Assembly (NCBI RefSeq): GCF_004348895.1
Contig: NZ_RRZK01000018.1
Location: 1 to 64,000, forward strand
Origin: Pseudomonas vancouverensis
GTDB lineage: Bacteria; Pseudomonadota; Gammaproteobacteria; Pseudomonadales; Pseudomonadaceae
Reading direction: 5' to 3'
DNA length: 64,000 nucleotides
Part shown: in pieces, positions 17,529 to 26,996 of the stretch
Layout: each line of letters opens with the position of its first letter
Numbering within the stretch: the stretch's first letter is position 1
Position numbers and translations under genes: made by a program
The notes under the pieces: model-generated
The model's input: the letters and a program-made list of their open reading frames with translations, nothing else
Told to the model about the DNA's origin: nothing
The model's database searches: none

Positions 17529-19025
17529 TCAACTGTTGCTGGGGAAGGCAAACTGCGCCGCTTCATGGTTGGCGCGACGTGGCCAGCGCTGGGTGATGGC
17601 TTTCTTGCGCGTGTAGAAACGTACACCGTCCGGACCATAGGCATGCAGGTCGCCAAACAACGAGCGTTTCCAGCCGCCAAAGCTGTGGTAGCTCACCGGC
17701 ACCGGCAGCGGCACGTTGACACCGACCATGCCCACCTCGATCTCGTCGCAGAACAGGCGTGCCGCTTCGCCGTCACGGGTGAAGATGCAGGTGCCGTTGC
17801 CATACTCGTGATCGTTGATCAGTTGCATGGCCTCCTCCAGGCTGCCGACACGGACAATGCACAGCACCGGGCCGAAGATTTCGTCGGTGTAGATACTCAT
17901 CTGCGGGGTGACCCGGTCGAACAGGGTGCCGCCGACGAAGAAACCGTTTTCATTGCCGGCCACCACCAGATCGCGGCCGTCCACCAGCAGGCTGGCGCCT
18001 TGGGCAATGCCTGCATCAATGTAGCCCTTGACCTTGTCCCGCGCCGCCCCGGTGACCAGCGGGCCCATGTCCAGCCCAGTGGACGTACCGGCACCGATCT
18101 TCAGCGCCCGCACCTGCGGAACGATTTTTTCCACCAGGGCATCGGCGATCCGCTCACCCACGCACACCGCCACCGACAGCGCCATGCAGCGCTCGCCGCA
18201 GGAGCCATAAGCCGCGCCCATCAAGGCACCCACGGCGTTATCGAGGTCGGCATCGGGCATCAGCACCGCGTGGTTCTTCGCCCCGCCCAGTGCCTGCACA
18301 CGCTTGCCGCGCTTGGTGCCTTCGCTGTAGATGTACTCGGCAATCGGTGTCGAGCCGACAAAACTCAGGGCTTTGACATGGGGCGACTCGATCAGGCCGT
18401 CGACCACTTCCTTGTCGCCATGCACCACGCTCATCACGCCCTTGGGCAGGCCGGCTTCGATCAGCAGCTCGGCGATATACAGCGTCGAGCTGGGATCGCG
18501 CTCGGACGGTTTGAGGATGAAGCAATTGCCGCAGACGATGGCCAGCGGGTACATCCACAACGGCACCATGGCCGGGAAGTTGAACGGTGTGATGCCGGCC
18601 ACCACGCCCACCGGTTGCAGATCACTCCAGGCGTCGATGCCAGGGCCGACGTTGCGGCTGTAGTCACCTTTGAGCAACTGCGGTGCAGCACAGGCGAACT
18701 CGACATTTTCGATGCCGCGCTTGAGTTCGCCGGCGGCGTCCTCCAGGGTCTTGCCGTGCTCTTCGCTGATCAGCCGGGCGATGGTTGCCTCATGCTGTTC
18801 GAGCAATTGCTTGAAGCGGTACATCACCTGGGCACGTTTGGCCGGCGGCGTGTTGCGCCAGCCCGGGAATGCTGCCCGTGCCACTTCGATGGCCTGTTGC
18901 AGGGTGGCGTCGTCGGCCAGGGCAACCTGCCCGGTGACTTCGCCAGTGGACGGGTTATAGACATCGGCGCTACGGCCTGTGCCCTGTACGCGTTCACCGT
19001 TGATCAGGTGTGGAACGATGCTCAT
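17529..19025 (-). CDS. mmsA: CoA-acylating methylmalonate-semialdehyde dehydrogenase
   Basis: A 498-residue ALDH of the MmsA type. The diagnostic nucleophile motif YGSCGERCMALS and QALGGAKNHAVLMPDAD are both present, as are ITPFNFPAMVPLW and HSFGGWKRSLFGD. The family converts methylmalonate semialdehyde or malonate semialdehyde plus CoA and NAD to propionyl-CoA or acetyl-CoA with loss of CO2. ATG 19025 has GGAGAG just upstream; the longer frame adds a basic tail unrelated to ALDHs. The second ALDH follows. Its presence implies the pathway ends in a 3-oxo-acid such as malonate semialdehyde. Confidence 0.87.
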   Translation of the reverse strand: MSIVPHLINGERVQGTGRSADVYNPSTGEVTGQVALADDATLQQAIEVARAAFPGWRNTPPAKRAQVMYRFKQLLEQHEATIARLISEEHGKTLEDAAGELKRGIENVEFACAAPQLLKGDYSRNVGPGIDAWSDLQPVGVVAGITPFNFPAMVPLWMYPLAIVCGNCFILKPSERDPSSTLYIAELLIEAGLPKGVMSVVHGDKEVVDGLIESPHVKALSFVGSTPIAEYIYSEGTKRGKRVQALGGAKNHAVLMPDADLDNAVGALMGAAYGSCGERCMALSVAVCVGERIADALVEKIVPQVRALKIGAGTSTGLDMGPLVTGAARDKVKGYIDAGIAQGASLLVDGRDLVVAGNENGFFVGGTLFDRVTPQMSIYTDEIFGPVLCIVRVGSLEEAMQLINDHEYGNGTCIFTRDGEAARLFCDEIEVGMVGVNVPLPVPVSYHSFGGWKRSLFGDLHAYGPDGVRFYTRKKAITQRWPRRANHEAAQFAFPSNS

Positions 19026-19084
19026 GAAACTCTCCATTGCCGGCAAGTCAACGCCTGTCCGGCCGATTGTGAATGACGCGTGGC

Positions 19085-19444
19085 TCAGGCCTTGACGGCG
19101 GCCTGCAGGGCGATTTCCACCAGAATGTTGTCCGCCGCCATGTTCGCTTCGACGGTGGCGCGAGCCGGCAAGGCGTCTTGCGGAATCCACTCGCGCCACA
19201 CCGCGTTCATCGCGGCAAAATCCTGCACGGCGTGCTTGAGCCAGATCTGCGCAAACAGGATGTGCGACTTGTCGGAACCGGCCTCGGCCAGCAACGCATC
19301 GATGCGCTCCAGCACCTGGGCCGTCTGCCCGCCGACGTCCTGGGTGCGGTCGGCCGGCACCTGGCCAGTGATGTAGACGATGCCGTTGTGCACCAGCGCA
19401 TGGCTGAGCAGACCGGGGTTGGGTTGCAAGCGGGTAATGGTCAT
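19085..19444 (-). CDS. RidA family enamine/imine deaminase
   Basis: A 119-residue protein of normal RidA (YjgF/UK114) length. Features are NGIVYITGQVPADRTQDVGG, the substrate Arg near the C-terminus in LPARATVEANM and the trimeric core motifs around VLERIDALLAEAGSD. RidA proteins hydrolyse reactive enamine/imine products of PLP or flavin amine oxidation. It sits between the alcohol dehydrogenase and mmsA, so it would clear imines formed by the FAD amine oxidases upstream. Confidence 0.88.
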   Translation of the reverse strand: MTITRLQPNPGLLSHALVHNGIVYITGQVPADRTQDVGGQTAQVLERIDALLAEAGSDKSHILFAQIWLKHAVQDFAAMNAVWREWIPQDALPARATVEANMAADNILVEIALQAAVKA

Positions 19445-19480
19445 CGAAGGAACTCCTGTTGAGGTTGAAAAGGGCTGGGG

Positions 19481-20515
19481 TCAGGCAATCTGTAGCACGG
19501 TGCGACCGACCAGTCGGCCTTGGCGCATGCGCTCGAAAATGTCGTTGATGTCGTCCAGGCGTTCGAGGCTGACCTGTGCCTTGACCTGGCCACGGGCCGC
19601 GAAGGCCACGGCTTCGTTGAGGTCCTGGCGCGTGCCGATGTTGGAACCGGTGATCGACAACTCCCAGCCGCTGATGCTGGAAATCGAGGCGCGCACGGTG
19701 TCGGCGTCACCACCTGGCAAACCGATGAAGACCGCTGTGCCGCCGGGGCGCAGCATCTTCACCGACTGCTCGAACGCCGCATTGGCGGTGGCCGTGACCA
19801 GCACGGCATGAACGCCACCGGGAATCTGCTGCCTGAGGGTGCCCACCGGGTTGTCGAGGGCATTGATCAGGCACTCGGCGCCGTAGCTGCGGGCCAGTTC
19901 CAGCTTGTCGGCGCCCACATCGATCGCCGCCACGCGCAGGCCCATGGCAATGGCGTACTGCACCGCGACATGGCCAAGGCCACCGATGCCCATCACCGCG
20001 ACCCACTGGCCCGGCCGGGCACGGGAGCGCATCAGGCCACGGTAAGTGGTCACGCCGGCGCAAAGGATCGGCGCCAGGGCGTAGAGGTCGACGCCCGGTT
20101 CGATACTGGCGACGAACGCCGCCGGCGCGACCATGTATTCGGCATAACCGCCCTGCTTGCTGTAACCGGTGGATTCGCGGCGTTCGCAGATGGTTTCCAT
20201 ACCGCCCAGGCAGAATTCGCAAATGCCACAGGCGCTGTACATCCAGGGCATGCCCACGGCCGTGCCGATGGCCGGCTCGCTGACGCCTTCGCCATGGGCG
20301 GCGACGTGGCCCGTGATTTCGTGGCCGGGAATCAGCGGCAGTGTCGGCAAGGCCGACCAGTCACCGTCCATGGCGTGCAGGTCGCTGTGGCAGACGCCGC
20401 AGGCAACGATGCGGATCAGGATTTCGCCCGGGCCGGGTTGCGGGATCGGCACCTGTTCGATCCGCAGTGGTTCGCCAACAGCATGCAGAACCGCAGCCTT
20501 CATGGTTTGACTCAT
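19481..20515 (-). CDS. Zinc-dependent alcohol dehydrogenase
   Basis: A 344-residue medium-chain dehydrogenase. Catalytic zinc ligands are in VACGVCHSDLHAMDGD and IPGHEITGHV; structural zinc cysteines are in SACGICEFC and METIC; the NAD-binding turn is GIGGLGHVAVQYA. It should interconvert a primary alcohol and an aldehyde. ATG 20515 has AGGAGAG upstream; methionine 20503 is an alternative. It shares the strand and short gaps with RidA and MmsA downstream and IclR upstream. Confidence 0.88.
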   Translation of the reverse strand: MSQTMKAAVLHAVGEPLRIEQVPIPQPGPGEILIRIVACGVCHSDLHAMDGDWSALPTLPLIPGHEITGHVAAHGEGVSEPAIGTAVGMPWMYSACGICEFCLGGMETICERRESTGYSKQGGYAEYMVAPAAFVASIEPGVDLYALAPILCAGVTTYRGLMRSRARPGQWVAVMGIGGLGHVAVQYAIAMGLRVAAIDVGADKLELARSYGAECLINALDNPVGTLRQQIPGGVHAVLVTATANAAFEQSVKMLRPGGTAVFIGLPGGDADTVRASISSISGWELSITGSNIGTRQDLNEAVAFAARGQVKAQVSLERLDDINDIFERMRQGRLVGRTVLQIA

Positions 20516-20620
20516 CGCTCTCTCCTGAAACATCCACCCGATTCGCGGGCAAAGGGGCACCTATACCGCAGGCCAAGGCCGGCGGCAGGGTGTACGGGTT
20601 AAAAGGGTTTCCCCGCGGGT

Positions 20621-21412
20621 TTAGCCCACGGGGCGCAAGCTGCGCGTCGCGCTGGCGATGGTGCGCGCGGTATTGATCACTTTCGGCGCCAGGTCCTTGC
20701 GCGCCTCCTCCAGGCTCCAGCGACTGAATGGCACGGAGATGTTGACCGCGCCCAAGGGGTAGCCGTCGGCATTGACCACAGCGGCGGCAACGCTGATGTC
20801 ACCGGCGAAATACTCCTCCTGGGCATAGGCATAACCTTCGCTGCGGGCCTCGGCGACGATGGCGCGCAATTGCTCAAGCTCGGTGACGGTGCTGGCGGTG
20901 TATCCCTGACGCTCGGAGGCGACGAGGATCGCGTCCGACTCGGCCTCCGGCAACGCCGCCAGGTAGGCACGCCCGGCCGAGGTGCAGTACATCGGCAGGT
21001 GGCGGCCCAGGGGCATGTGAATGGAGATCTGCTTGTGGCTGGGGAAGCGAGCGACATACAGCATGTCCAGACCACAGGGTTCGAGCAGGTTGCAGCTCTC
21101 CTCGACATCACGGTTGAGTTCATGCAGGTACGGGTTGGCGCGCTCGATCAGCTCACTGGTCTGCAGGTAACCGGTGCCCAGATCGAGGGACTTGGGCGCC
21201 AGGCGAAAACGCTTGGTCACCGGTTCCTTGTACAGATAGCCCAAGGCTTCAAGGGTAAAGGCCGAACGCTGCACGGTGCTTTTGTTCAGTCCGGTGGCCT
21301 CGGCCAGCTCGATCAGGCTCATGCTCGGGCGCCCGGCACGGAACGCCGTGAGGATCGACAGCCCCTTGGACAAGGCAGTAATGAACAGTGGCGAGTCTTC
21401 CAGAGAACTCAT
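20621..21412 (-). CDS. IclR family regulator
   Basis: A 263-residue IclR protein: winged helix in residues 10-75 (LSILTAFRAGRPSMSLIELA, then GLNKSTVQRSAFTLEALGYL) and a C-terminal IclR effector domain (SAGRAYLAALPEAESDAIL). It is embedded between the FAD oxidoreductase and dehydrogenase genes, so it probably controls all or part of this catabolic run in response to a small carboxylate. AAGGAAAA precedes ATG 21412. No clear operator was seen in the 61-base upstream gap. Confidence 0.87.
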   Translation of the reverse strand: MSSLEDSPLFITALSKGLSILTAFRAGRPSMSLIELAEATGLNKSTVQRSAFTLEALGYLYKEPVTKRFRLAPKSLDLGTGYLQTSELIERANPYLHELNRDVEESCNLLEPCGLDMLYVARFPSHKQISIHMPLGRHLPMYCTSAGRAYLAALPEAESDAILVASERQGYTASTVTELEQLRAIVAEARSEGYAYAQEEYFAGDISVAAAVVNADGYPLGAVNISVPFSRWSLEEARKDLAPKVINTARTIASATRSLRPVG

Positions 21413-21473
21413 GGGTTTTTCCTTGTTTTTGCCGCGAGAGGCTCGCAGATCACGGTACGGTTACAGCGCTGTT

Positions 21474-22643
21474 TCATTCGAAATGACTCAAGACAATGCC
21501 CGGCTCTACGACCGGTTGGTTACGTTCAAAACGGTCCACGGCGAAGGGGCGCATGCGCTCATCGACATCGCCGTTGATGATGGCCCGGGCCAGGAACTCC
21601 CCCGCCGCCGGTGCACCGGCATGGCCGTAGCACCAGCCGGCGCTGATGAACAGGCCCGGCAGTTGCCCATGGGCGCCCAGCAGCGGCCCGAAATCCCTGG
21701 AGATATGCACCAGGCCCGCCCACTGACGCAAGATACGCGCATGGCCCAGTTGCGGAAACATCTCTAGGTAAGCCCGCGCGGTGGCGGCCATCACGGGCAC
21801 ATCGGCATTGAGGGTGTGCTGCGGACGTTCGGCCACCTCCGCGCCGCCAACCACCTCGCCGCGGGCAGTCTGGTGCATGTAACAGAGGCGATCGAGCAAC
21901 GCCACCGCCGGACCGATCAGGGCCCGGGTCGGTTCCAGCGCCATGGCTTCCAGGCGCATAGGGTAGCCATCCAGGGCAACACCGGCCAGTTGCGCCAGGC
22001 GATTGCTTTCGGCACCACCGGCCAGTACCACGGTATCGGCGGCTATGCGCCTGGCGCCGACCTGCACCCCGGAAATTCGCCCGGCACTCTGGTCGATGGC
22101 GGTGACTTCGGTGCCGTAGTGAATGGCCACACCGCGAGCTTCGCAGGCCTGCCGGTAGGCATACATGGCGGCATGGTGCGGTGCCACGCCGCTGTCGGGC
22201 AGGTGCAAGGCCGCACTGACGCGCTCATGGGCCAGCGCCGGCAACACCTCGCGCAGTTGCGTCGGGGTCAACAGGCTGGATGTGATGCCGCTGGTTTTAT
22301 GCACCTCCAGCGTGCGATCCAGTAATGCCGCTGTACTGCTGCGCTCACCCACCATGGTGTAGCCACGCCGCGAATACATGACGTTTTCGCCCAGGCGTTT
22401 GGACAGGCCCTGCCACAGGTGGCAGGAGTGGGCGAAGAATCGCGTCCATTCCGGCGAGCTGAAGGCGCCGCGTATCAGCGTGCCGTTGCGCCCCGAGGCC
22501 CCGCCCTGCCAGTAGCCGGCGTCCAGTACGAGGATGTCGCGGACACCCCGTTCCGCCAGATTGAAGGCCAGCGACAGCCCCTGAATGCCGGCGCCGACGA
22601 TGAGGATCGATGCCTTGCCAGGCAATGGCTTGAGTGTATTCAT
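21474..22643 (-). CDS. FAD-dependent oxidoreductase, beta subunit (DadA/sarcosine oxidase beta type)
   Basis: A 389-residue flavoprotein. The FAD-binding turn SILIVGAGIQGLSLAF is at residues 12-27; GGASGRNGTLIRG follows, and GLFISAGWCYGHAGAPAAGE is the C-terminal flavin contact. It belongs to the DAO superfamily and is the expected partner of the alpha subunit encoded immediately upstream (ATGA overlap), as in opine oxidases, heteromeric sarcosine oxidases and HcnBC. It should oxidise a secondary or substituted amine to an imine. Confidence 0.85.
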   Translation of the reverse strand: MNTLKPLPGKASILIVGAGIQGLSLAFNLAERGVRDILVLDAGYWQGGASGRNGTLIRGAFSSPEWTRFFAHSCHLWQGLSKRLGENVMYSRRGYTMVGERSSTAALLDRTLEVHKTSGITSSLLTPTQLREVLPALAHERVSAALHLPDSGVAPHHAAMYAYRQACEARGVAIHYGTEVTAIDQSAGRISGVQVGARRIAADTVVLAGGAESNRLAQLAGVALDGYPMRLEAMALEPTRALIGPAVALLDRLCYMHQTARGEVVGGAEVAERPQHTLNADVPVMAATARAYLEMFPQLGHARILRQWAGLVHISRDFGPLLGAHGQLPGLFISAGWCYGHAGAPAAGEFLARAIINGDVDERMRPFAVDRFERNQPVVEPGIVLSHFE

Positions 22644-24121
22644 TGCAGTGGCTCGACGACATCGGCCAGACCGGCCGCCTGAGCAACGCTCAGGGCTCGG
22701 CGTGGCGGGCGCAGCGTCGGCCTGGGCAAGGCAGCCAGGGCGATGCCGCTACGGGCACTGACCAACGCGCGCAACGAATCCCAGCAGGGTTGCCCCTGGC
22801 ACGGGCCCATGCCGCAGGAGGTCAGGCGCTTGATCACTTCCAGGTCGGTGATGCCTTGCGCCAGCAAGGCTTCCACTTCATGGCAGGACACATCGAAGCA
22901 CGGGCACAACAGCGCCTTGTGCCCTGAGCGTGGTGCCACCGGCAGCGCTTGATCGGCCTCTGCCGCGGAACCGACGGCACGCAGACGGCTCTGGCGCTGC
23001 TCGCGCAATTGCAACAAGCCTTCGGCACGGCTCTGGAAGGTCAGGCTGGCCTCACTCAACCAGGGCCCGGCATGCACCACGGCATCACAGGCCACCGACT
23101 CGGCAAACAGCGCGGCGCGAACCTGGCTGCGCCCCACCACCCGACGCAAGTCAGCCAGCGGCCGCGCGGCCACGACATTGACACCCAATTCACGCAAACG
23201 CCTGGCCACGGCTTCCTGATCGCCATTGCCGACCACCACGACCCGTGCTCCCGGCGCCACCGCCTGTTCATGAGCCATGATCAAGGCGCTGCGCACCTCC
23301 ATCACGCCCGGCAGCCACATGCCCGGAACGACCGGTGGGCAAGCACGGCGACCGCTGGCCAGAATCACTTCGTCCGCTTCTAGGGCCAGGGCCCCTTGCG
23401 CGGGATCGTGAGGTGCGGCGAGCAACAGTTCGCCCTCCCGGTAGGCACCAAAGACTTCCGCGCCTGTGACCAGTTGCACCCGTTCATCCAGAGTCGGTCG
23501 CGGCTGACCTGCTGCATGGGCATAGCGGCCCAACGACGAGCCACGGGTCACCAGCACCACGCTACGACCCGCCGCCGCGGCATCATTGGCCGCCGCACAA
23601 CCTGCCGGCCCTCCGCCGATCACCAGCAGATCGGCGCTCAGGTAACGCGCCGTCGGCACCGCCACTTCGCCCGCAGGCTCTGCGGGTTTGGCCACACCGG
23701 CAAGAAACGCCAGCAGCGCTTCCCAGCGTTGGAACAGCGCCGTGCCACTGGGCACCAGATTGCTGTGCTCGAAACCGCCCTGAATCCAGCTGGCCGGAAT
23801 CAACCGCGACAGACGCAGCACATCGAACGCCGGGCCGGGCCAGCAGTTCTGCATCTCCAGCCGCACGCCAGCGCTCACCGGCAACAGATCCAGGCGCACG
23901 TTGGGCACGCCGTTGACCCGGGCCAGAACGCCCGTTACATAGCTGCCGGAATAACCCAGCGGACGATGGGACTTGCGACTCCAGGCCAAGGTGCGGATGC
24001 CATTGGCCAACAGTGCCGCCGCTACGCTTTCGCCTCGACGGCCCTGTACCGGCCGACCGTTCCAGAAGAACTCGACGGTTTCGCTGCCGGCCTGTGCAAG
24101 GCGCAGTTGAGTACGGCTCAT
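22640..24121 (-). CDS. FAD/NAD oxidoreductase, alpha subunit with BFD [2Fe-2S] domain
   Basis: A 493-residue three-part protein. The N-terminal 100 residues have the Fer2_4-like fold pattern (GESVAAALLANGIRTL, NGVPNVRLD), but all four cluster cysteines are absent. The middle is a two-dinucleotide flavin domain (LLVIGGGPAGCAAAND; later VVVGNGDQEA). The C-terminal BFD domain keeps its cysteines (LLCPCFDV, CGMGPCQGQPC). It resembles opine-oxidase alpha and heterotetrameric sarcosine-oxidase alpha subunits. ATG 24121 overlaps the upstream permease stop by an ATGA. Electron transfer from the beta subunit is expected. Confidence 0.82.
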   Translation of the reverse strand: MSRTQLRLAQAGSETVEFFWNGRPVQGRRGESVAAALLANGIRTLAWSRKSHRPLGYSGSYVTGVLARVNGVPNVRLDLLPVSAGVRLEMQNCWPGPAFDVLRLSRLIPASWIQGGFEHSNLVPSGTALFQRWEALLAFLAGVAKPAEPAGEVAVPTARYLSADLLVIGGGPAGCAAANDAAAAGRSVVLVTRGSSLGRYAHAAGQPRPTLDERVQLVTGAEVFGAYREGELLLAAPHDPAQGALALEADEVILASGRRACPPVVPGMWLPGVMEVRSALIMAHEQAVAPGARVVVVGNGDQEAVARRLRELGVNVVAARPLADLRRVVGRSQVRAALFAESVACDAVVHAGPWLSEASLTFQSRAEGLLQLREQRQSRLRAVGSAAEADQALPVAPRSGHKALLCPCFDVSCHEVEALLAQGITDLEVIKRLTSCGMGPCQGQPCWDSLRALVSARSGIALAALPRPTLRPPRRALSVAQAAGLADVVEPLQ

Positions 24122-24933
24122 GCCCCACTCCTTTTGGCTTTGCGCTGGGCCATGATGCTGATGCACAGCATCATGATCGACAGCAGCGTCATCAGCGTGG
24201 CGACGACGGCGATCAGCGGGTCGATTTCCGAACGCAGGGAACTGAACATGCGCTTGGTCAGCGTGGAACTGTCGCCGCCACTGATGAACAGTGAGATCAC
24301 CGCCTCATCGAGGGAAATGGCAAAGGCGAACATCGCTGCAGCTATCACCGAGAAGCGGATCTGCGGCAACGTCACGTCGAAGAACGCCCGCAACCGCGTG
24401 GCGCCGAGAATGCACGCGGCCTGCTCCTGGGTCATGTCGTAGCTGCGCAACCCGGCGCTGACGTTGATCACCACGTACGGCAAGGCCAGCAGCGTATGCG
24501 CCAGCACCAGGCCGGGGATGGTGTTGTTCAGGTCGAACCGGGCGTAGACGAAGAACAGACCGATGGCGATGAAGATCGTCGGTACGATCATCGGCGCCAT
24601 CAGCAGACCGCGCAGCACGCCCGATAAACGCGACTGGGTGACATGCAGCGAGTAGGCCGCCGCCGTGCCCAGAGTGGTGGCCAGCAGCATGGTCAGGGTC
24701 GCGGTGATCAGCGACACCGTGGTCGCCGCACGCCACTCCAGCGATGCGAAGTAACTGAAGAACGGCTCGATGCTGAACGACTTGGGCGGAAAGCTCAGGT
24801 AGCGCGCATCGGACAGCGACATCGGGATCACGATCAGTGTCGGCAGCACCAGAAACGCCATGGTTGCCAGCACCAGCAGGTACAACCAGGAAGCGCGCAC
24901 GCCTGCCATCAGGGTTTGTTTGACTCGGACCAT
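24118..24933 (-). CDS. ABC transporter permease, PotC-like
   Basis: A 271-residue inner-membrane permease with six predicted helices. The EAA-loop signature is recognisable in QEQAACILGATRLRAFFDVT followed by LPQIRFS, where the ATPase docks. It belongs to the spermidine/putrescine permease group. ATG 24933 (MVRVKQTLMAG) lies 4 bases after the stop of the other permease; the longer frame to 25059 is Cys/Trp-rich and overlaps that gene, so it was rejected. Confidence 0.88.
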   Translation of the reverse strand: MVRVKQTLMAGVRASWLYLLVLATMAFLVLPTLIVIPMSLSDARYLSFPPKSFSIEPFFSYFASLEWRAATTVSLITATLTMLLATTLGTAAAYSLHVTQSRLSGVLRGLLMAPMIVPTIFIAIGLFFVYARFDLNNTIPGLVLAHTLLALPYVVINVSAGLRSYDMTQEQAACILGATRLRAFFDVTLPQIRFSVIAAAMFAFAISLDEAVISLFISGGDSSTLTKRMFSSLRSEIDPLIAVVATLMTLLSIMMLCISIMAQRKAKRSGA

Positions 24934-24937
24934 GGTT

Positions 24938-25819
24938 TCACTCACCGCGCCGGCCGAGGCCCGCGCTCTTCTTGACGATAAACAACATGAACAAGGTGGC
25001 CACCAGCAGCACCACACCCAGCGACGACGCAGCGCCCCAGTTGGCGTACATGGACACATCGCTCTCGATCCGCATCGAAATCATCTGCACCTTGCCACCG
25101 CCCAGCAACGCCGGGGTGACGTAAAAGCCCAGGGTGATCACGAACACCAGCGTCGCCCCGGCCGCCAGGCCCGGCAACGACAGCGGCAGGAACACATCGC
25201 GAAAGGCTCGCGAAGGCGACGCGCCAAAGGCAGCGGCGGCCTGGTTATAGATCGGGTCGATGCTTTTCATGGCGGCAAACAACGGCAGGATCATGAACGG
25301 CAACATGATGTGGACCATGCCGATCACCGTGCCGGTGAGGTTGTGTACCAGCGCCAGCGGTGCGTCGGTGATGCCCAGGCTCATCAGCAGGTCGTTGGCG
25401 ATGCCACGGCGCTGCAGGATGATCAACCAGGCATAGGTGCGCACCAGCAGCGAAGTCCACAGCGACACCAGCAACAAGCCCATCGCCAGGTTGGCCAGCC
25501 AGCGCGGGCCCTTGATCATGAAATAGGCATAGGGATAACCGATCAGCACACAGGTGATGGTGACGATGATGCTGATCTTGAAGGTCTGCACGAAGGTCAG
25601 CACATAGATCGGCTCCAGCAGCCGGGTGTAGTTGGCAATTGTCAGCTGACCGTTGGCATCGAACAGCGACAGCCAGAACAGCCAGCCGATCGGCAGCACG
25701 AACGTCAGCAGCACCAGGAGCAAGGCCGGCAGCCCGGAACCCATCAGGTACCAGCGCTCACGCTGCTGTGCACTGTGCAGCTCGCGCGCATTCAGCGCGC
25801 CGGACCCGGCACCGCTCAT
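24938..25819 (-). CDS. ABC transporter permease, PotB-like
   Basis: A 293-residue permease with a short hydrophilic N-terminus and six membrane segments. The EAA loop is AAAAFGASPSRAFRDVFLPL. It pairs with the PotC-like permease to form the membrane channel of a polyamine/opine-type importer. It overlaps the ATPase stop by ATGA at 25816-25819. Confidence 0.88.
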   Translation of the reverse strand: MSGAGSGALNARELHSAQQRERWYLMGSGLPALLLVLLTFVLPIGWLFWLSLFDANGQLTIANYTRLLEPIYVLTFVQTFKISIIVTITCVLIGYPYAYFMIKGPRWLANLAMGLLLVSLWTSLLVRTYAWLIILQRRGIANDLLMSLGITDAPLALVHNLTGTVIGMVHIMLPFMILPLFAAMKSIDPIYNQAAAAFGASPSRAFRDVFLPLSLPGLAAGATLVFVITLGFYVTPALLGGGKVQMISMRIESDVSMYANWGAASSLGVVLLVATLFMLFIVKKSAGLGRRGE

Positions 25820-26898
25820 TGCTCGTCCTCCACCACCAGGGTGTCGTGGGGGTGCAGGCCCAACACCACGGCCTCGCCACGGGTGGGCAGGCGATGGCTT
25901 TCCGAACTGCGGGTTGGCCGGCGAATGGCCACGGCCATGCCCTCGCCCAGGCTGATCTGCACCAGCTGGCTTTCACCCTGGAAAATCACGTCGGTGACAT
26001 GGCCGTGCAGCAGGTTGTAATCGCTGGCCTGGGCTGACACGAATTGCAGTTTTTCCGGGCGCACCACCAGGCTCGAGGTTTTCAATCCGCCGGCGACACT
26101 GGCGGTGCGCAGCGTGCGCCCCTGGAACATCGCCTGACCGTCCTGCAGAGTGACCGGCAGGCAGGACGACTCGCCGACGAATTCGGCGATGAAGCGGTTG
26201 GCCGGACGCTCGTACAGATTGATCGGCGTGTCGATCTGGCGAATCCGCCCTTTGCTCATCACCGCGATGCGGTCGGACATGGTCAGCGCTTCGCGCTGAT
26301 CGTGCGTCACGTAGACCACGGTCATGCCCAGTCGCTCGTGCAGGCGACGCAGCTCCAGCTGCATGGTTTCGCGCAGGCGTTTGTCGAGGGCCGAGAGCGG
26401 CTCGTCCATCAACAGAATCTTCGGTTCGAAAACGATGGCGCGGGCCAGGGCGATGCGCTGGCGCTGACCACCGGACATCTCGGTAATGTTGCGCTCGATC
26501 AAGTGATCCAGTTCCACCGTGGCCAGCGCCTGCTGTACCCGCTGGCGAATGTCGGCACGGCTGTAGCCGCGCAGCTTCAGCGGATAGGCGACGTTCTGGA
26601 ACACGTTCATGTGCGGGAACAACGCATAGCTCTGGAACATCATGCCGACGTCGCGCTTGTGCGGCGGCTCGAAGACCATCTCGCGGCCACCGAAGCGGAT
26701 GCTGCCGGCATCGGGACGGACGAAACCGGCCAGGGCCATCAGCAGCGTGGTCTTGCCGGAACCGGAGGAGCCGAGCAATGACAGGAATTCGCCGCTCTTG
26801 ATCGACAGCGAAACATCATCCAACGCAGCAAAGCTGTCGTAGGTCTTGGTCAGGTTCTCGATGTCGATGGACATCGAAAGTTTAGGGTCTTCGGACAT
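25816..26898 (-). CDS. ABC transporter ATP-binding protein, PotA-like
   Basis: A 360-residue ATPase: Walker A GSSGSGKTTLL, Q-loop FQSYALFPHM, signature MSGGQRQRIALARA, Walker B ILLMDEPLSALD and H-loop THDQREAL, followed by a TOBE-type regulatory domain from about residue 275. It powers the two downstream permeases. Candidate starts are 26916, 26898 and 26874; 26898 has a purine-rich GAGTG/GAG stretch upstream and is preferred with moderate certainty. A GC hairpin separates it from the binding-protein genes. Confidence 0.87.
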   Translation of the reverse strand: MSEDPKLSMSIDIENLTKTYDSFAALDDVSLSIKSGEFLSLLGSSGSGKTTLLMALAGFVRPDAGSIRFGGREMVFEPPHKRDVGMMFQSYALFPHMNVFQNVAYPLKLRGYSRADIRQRVQQALATVELDHLIERNITEMSGGQRQRIALARAIVFEPKILLMDEPLSALDKRLRETMQLELRRLHERLGMTVVYVTHDQREALTMSDRIAVMSKGRIRQIDTPINLYERPANRFIAEFVGESSCLPVTLQDGQAMFQGRTLRTASVAGGLKTSSLVVRPEKLQFVSAQASDYNLLHGHVTDVIFQGESQLVQISLGEGMAVAIRRPTRSSESHRLPTRGEAVVLGLHPHDTLVVEDEQ

Positions 26899-26947
26899 GC
26901 TCACACTCGGCACCATTCGGACGGCTTGCGTCCCTTCTTATCGAAGA

Positions 26948-26972
26948 TGGGGGGCCTTGACCGCCCCACCCC
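26948..26972 (-). terminator. Intercistronic GC hairpin
   Basis: tggggggc / gccccaccc form a GC-rich hairpin in the 98-base gap between the binding-protein gene and the ATPase gene. Such hairpins often stabilise the upstream binding-protein mRNA or partly attenuate transport genes. No T-run follows. Confidence 0.4.
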
Positions 26973-26996
26973 ACTTCTTGACGAACCCGCAGCGAA

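Noticed and set aside
16042..19076. Very long plus-strand open frames (457 and 529 codons) opposite the aldehyde dehydrogenase genes
   Set aside because: They mirror the ALDH genes codon for codon, lack domains and are rich in His/Gln/Arg/Gly as expected for antisense frames in high-GC DNA.
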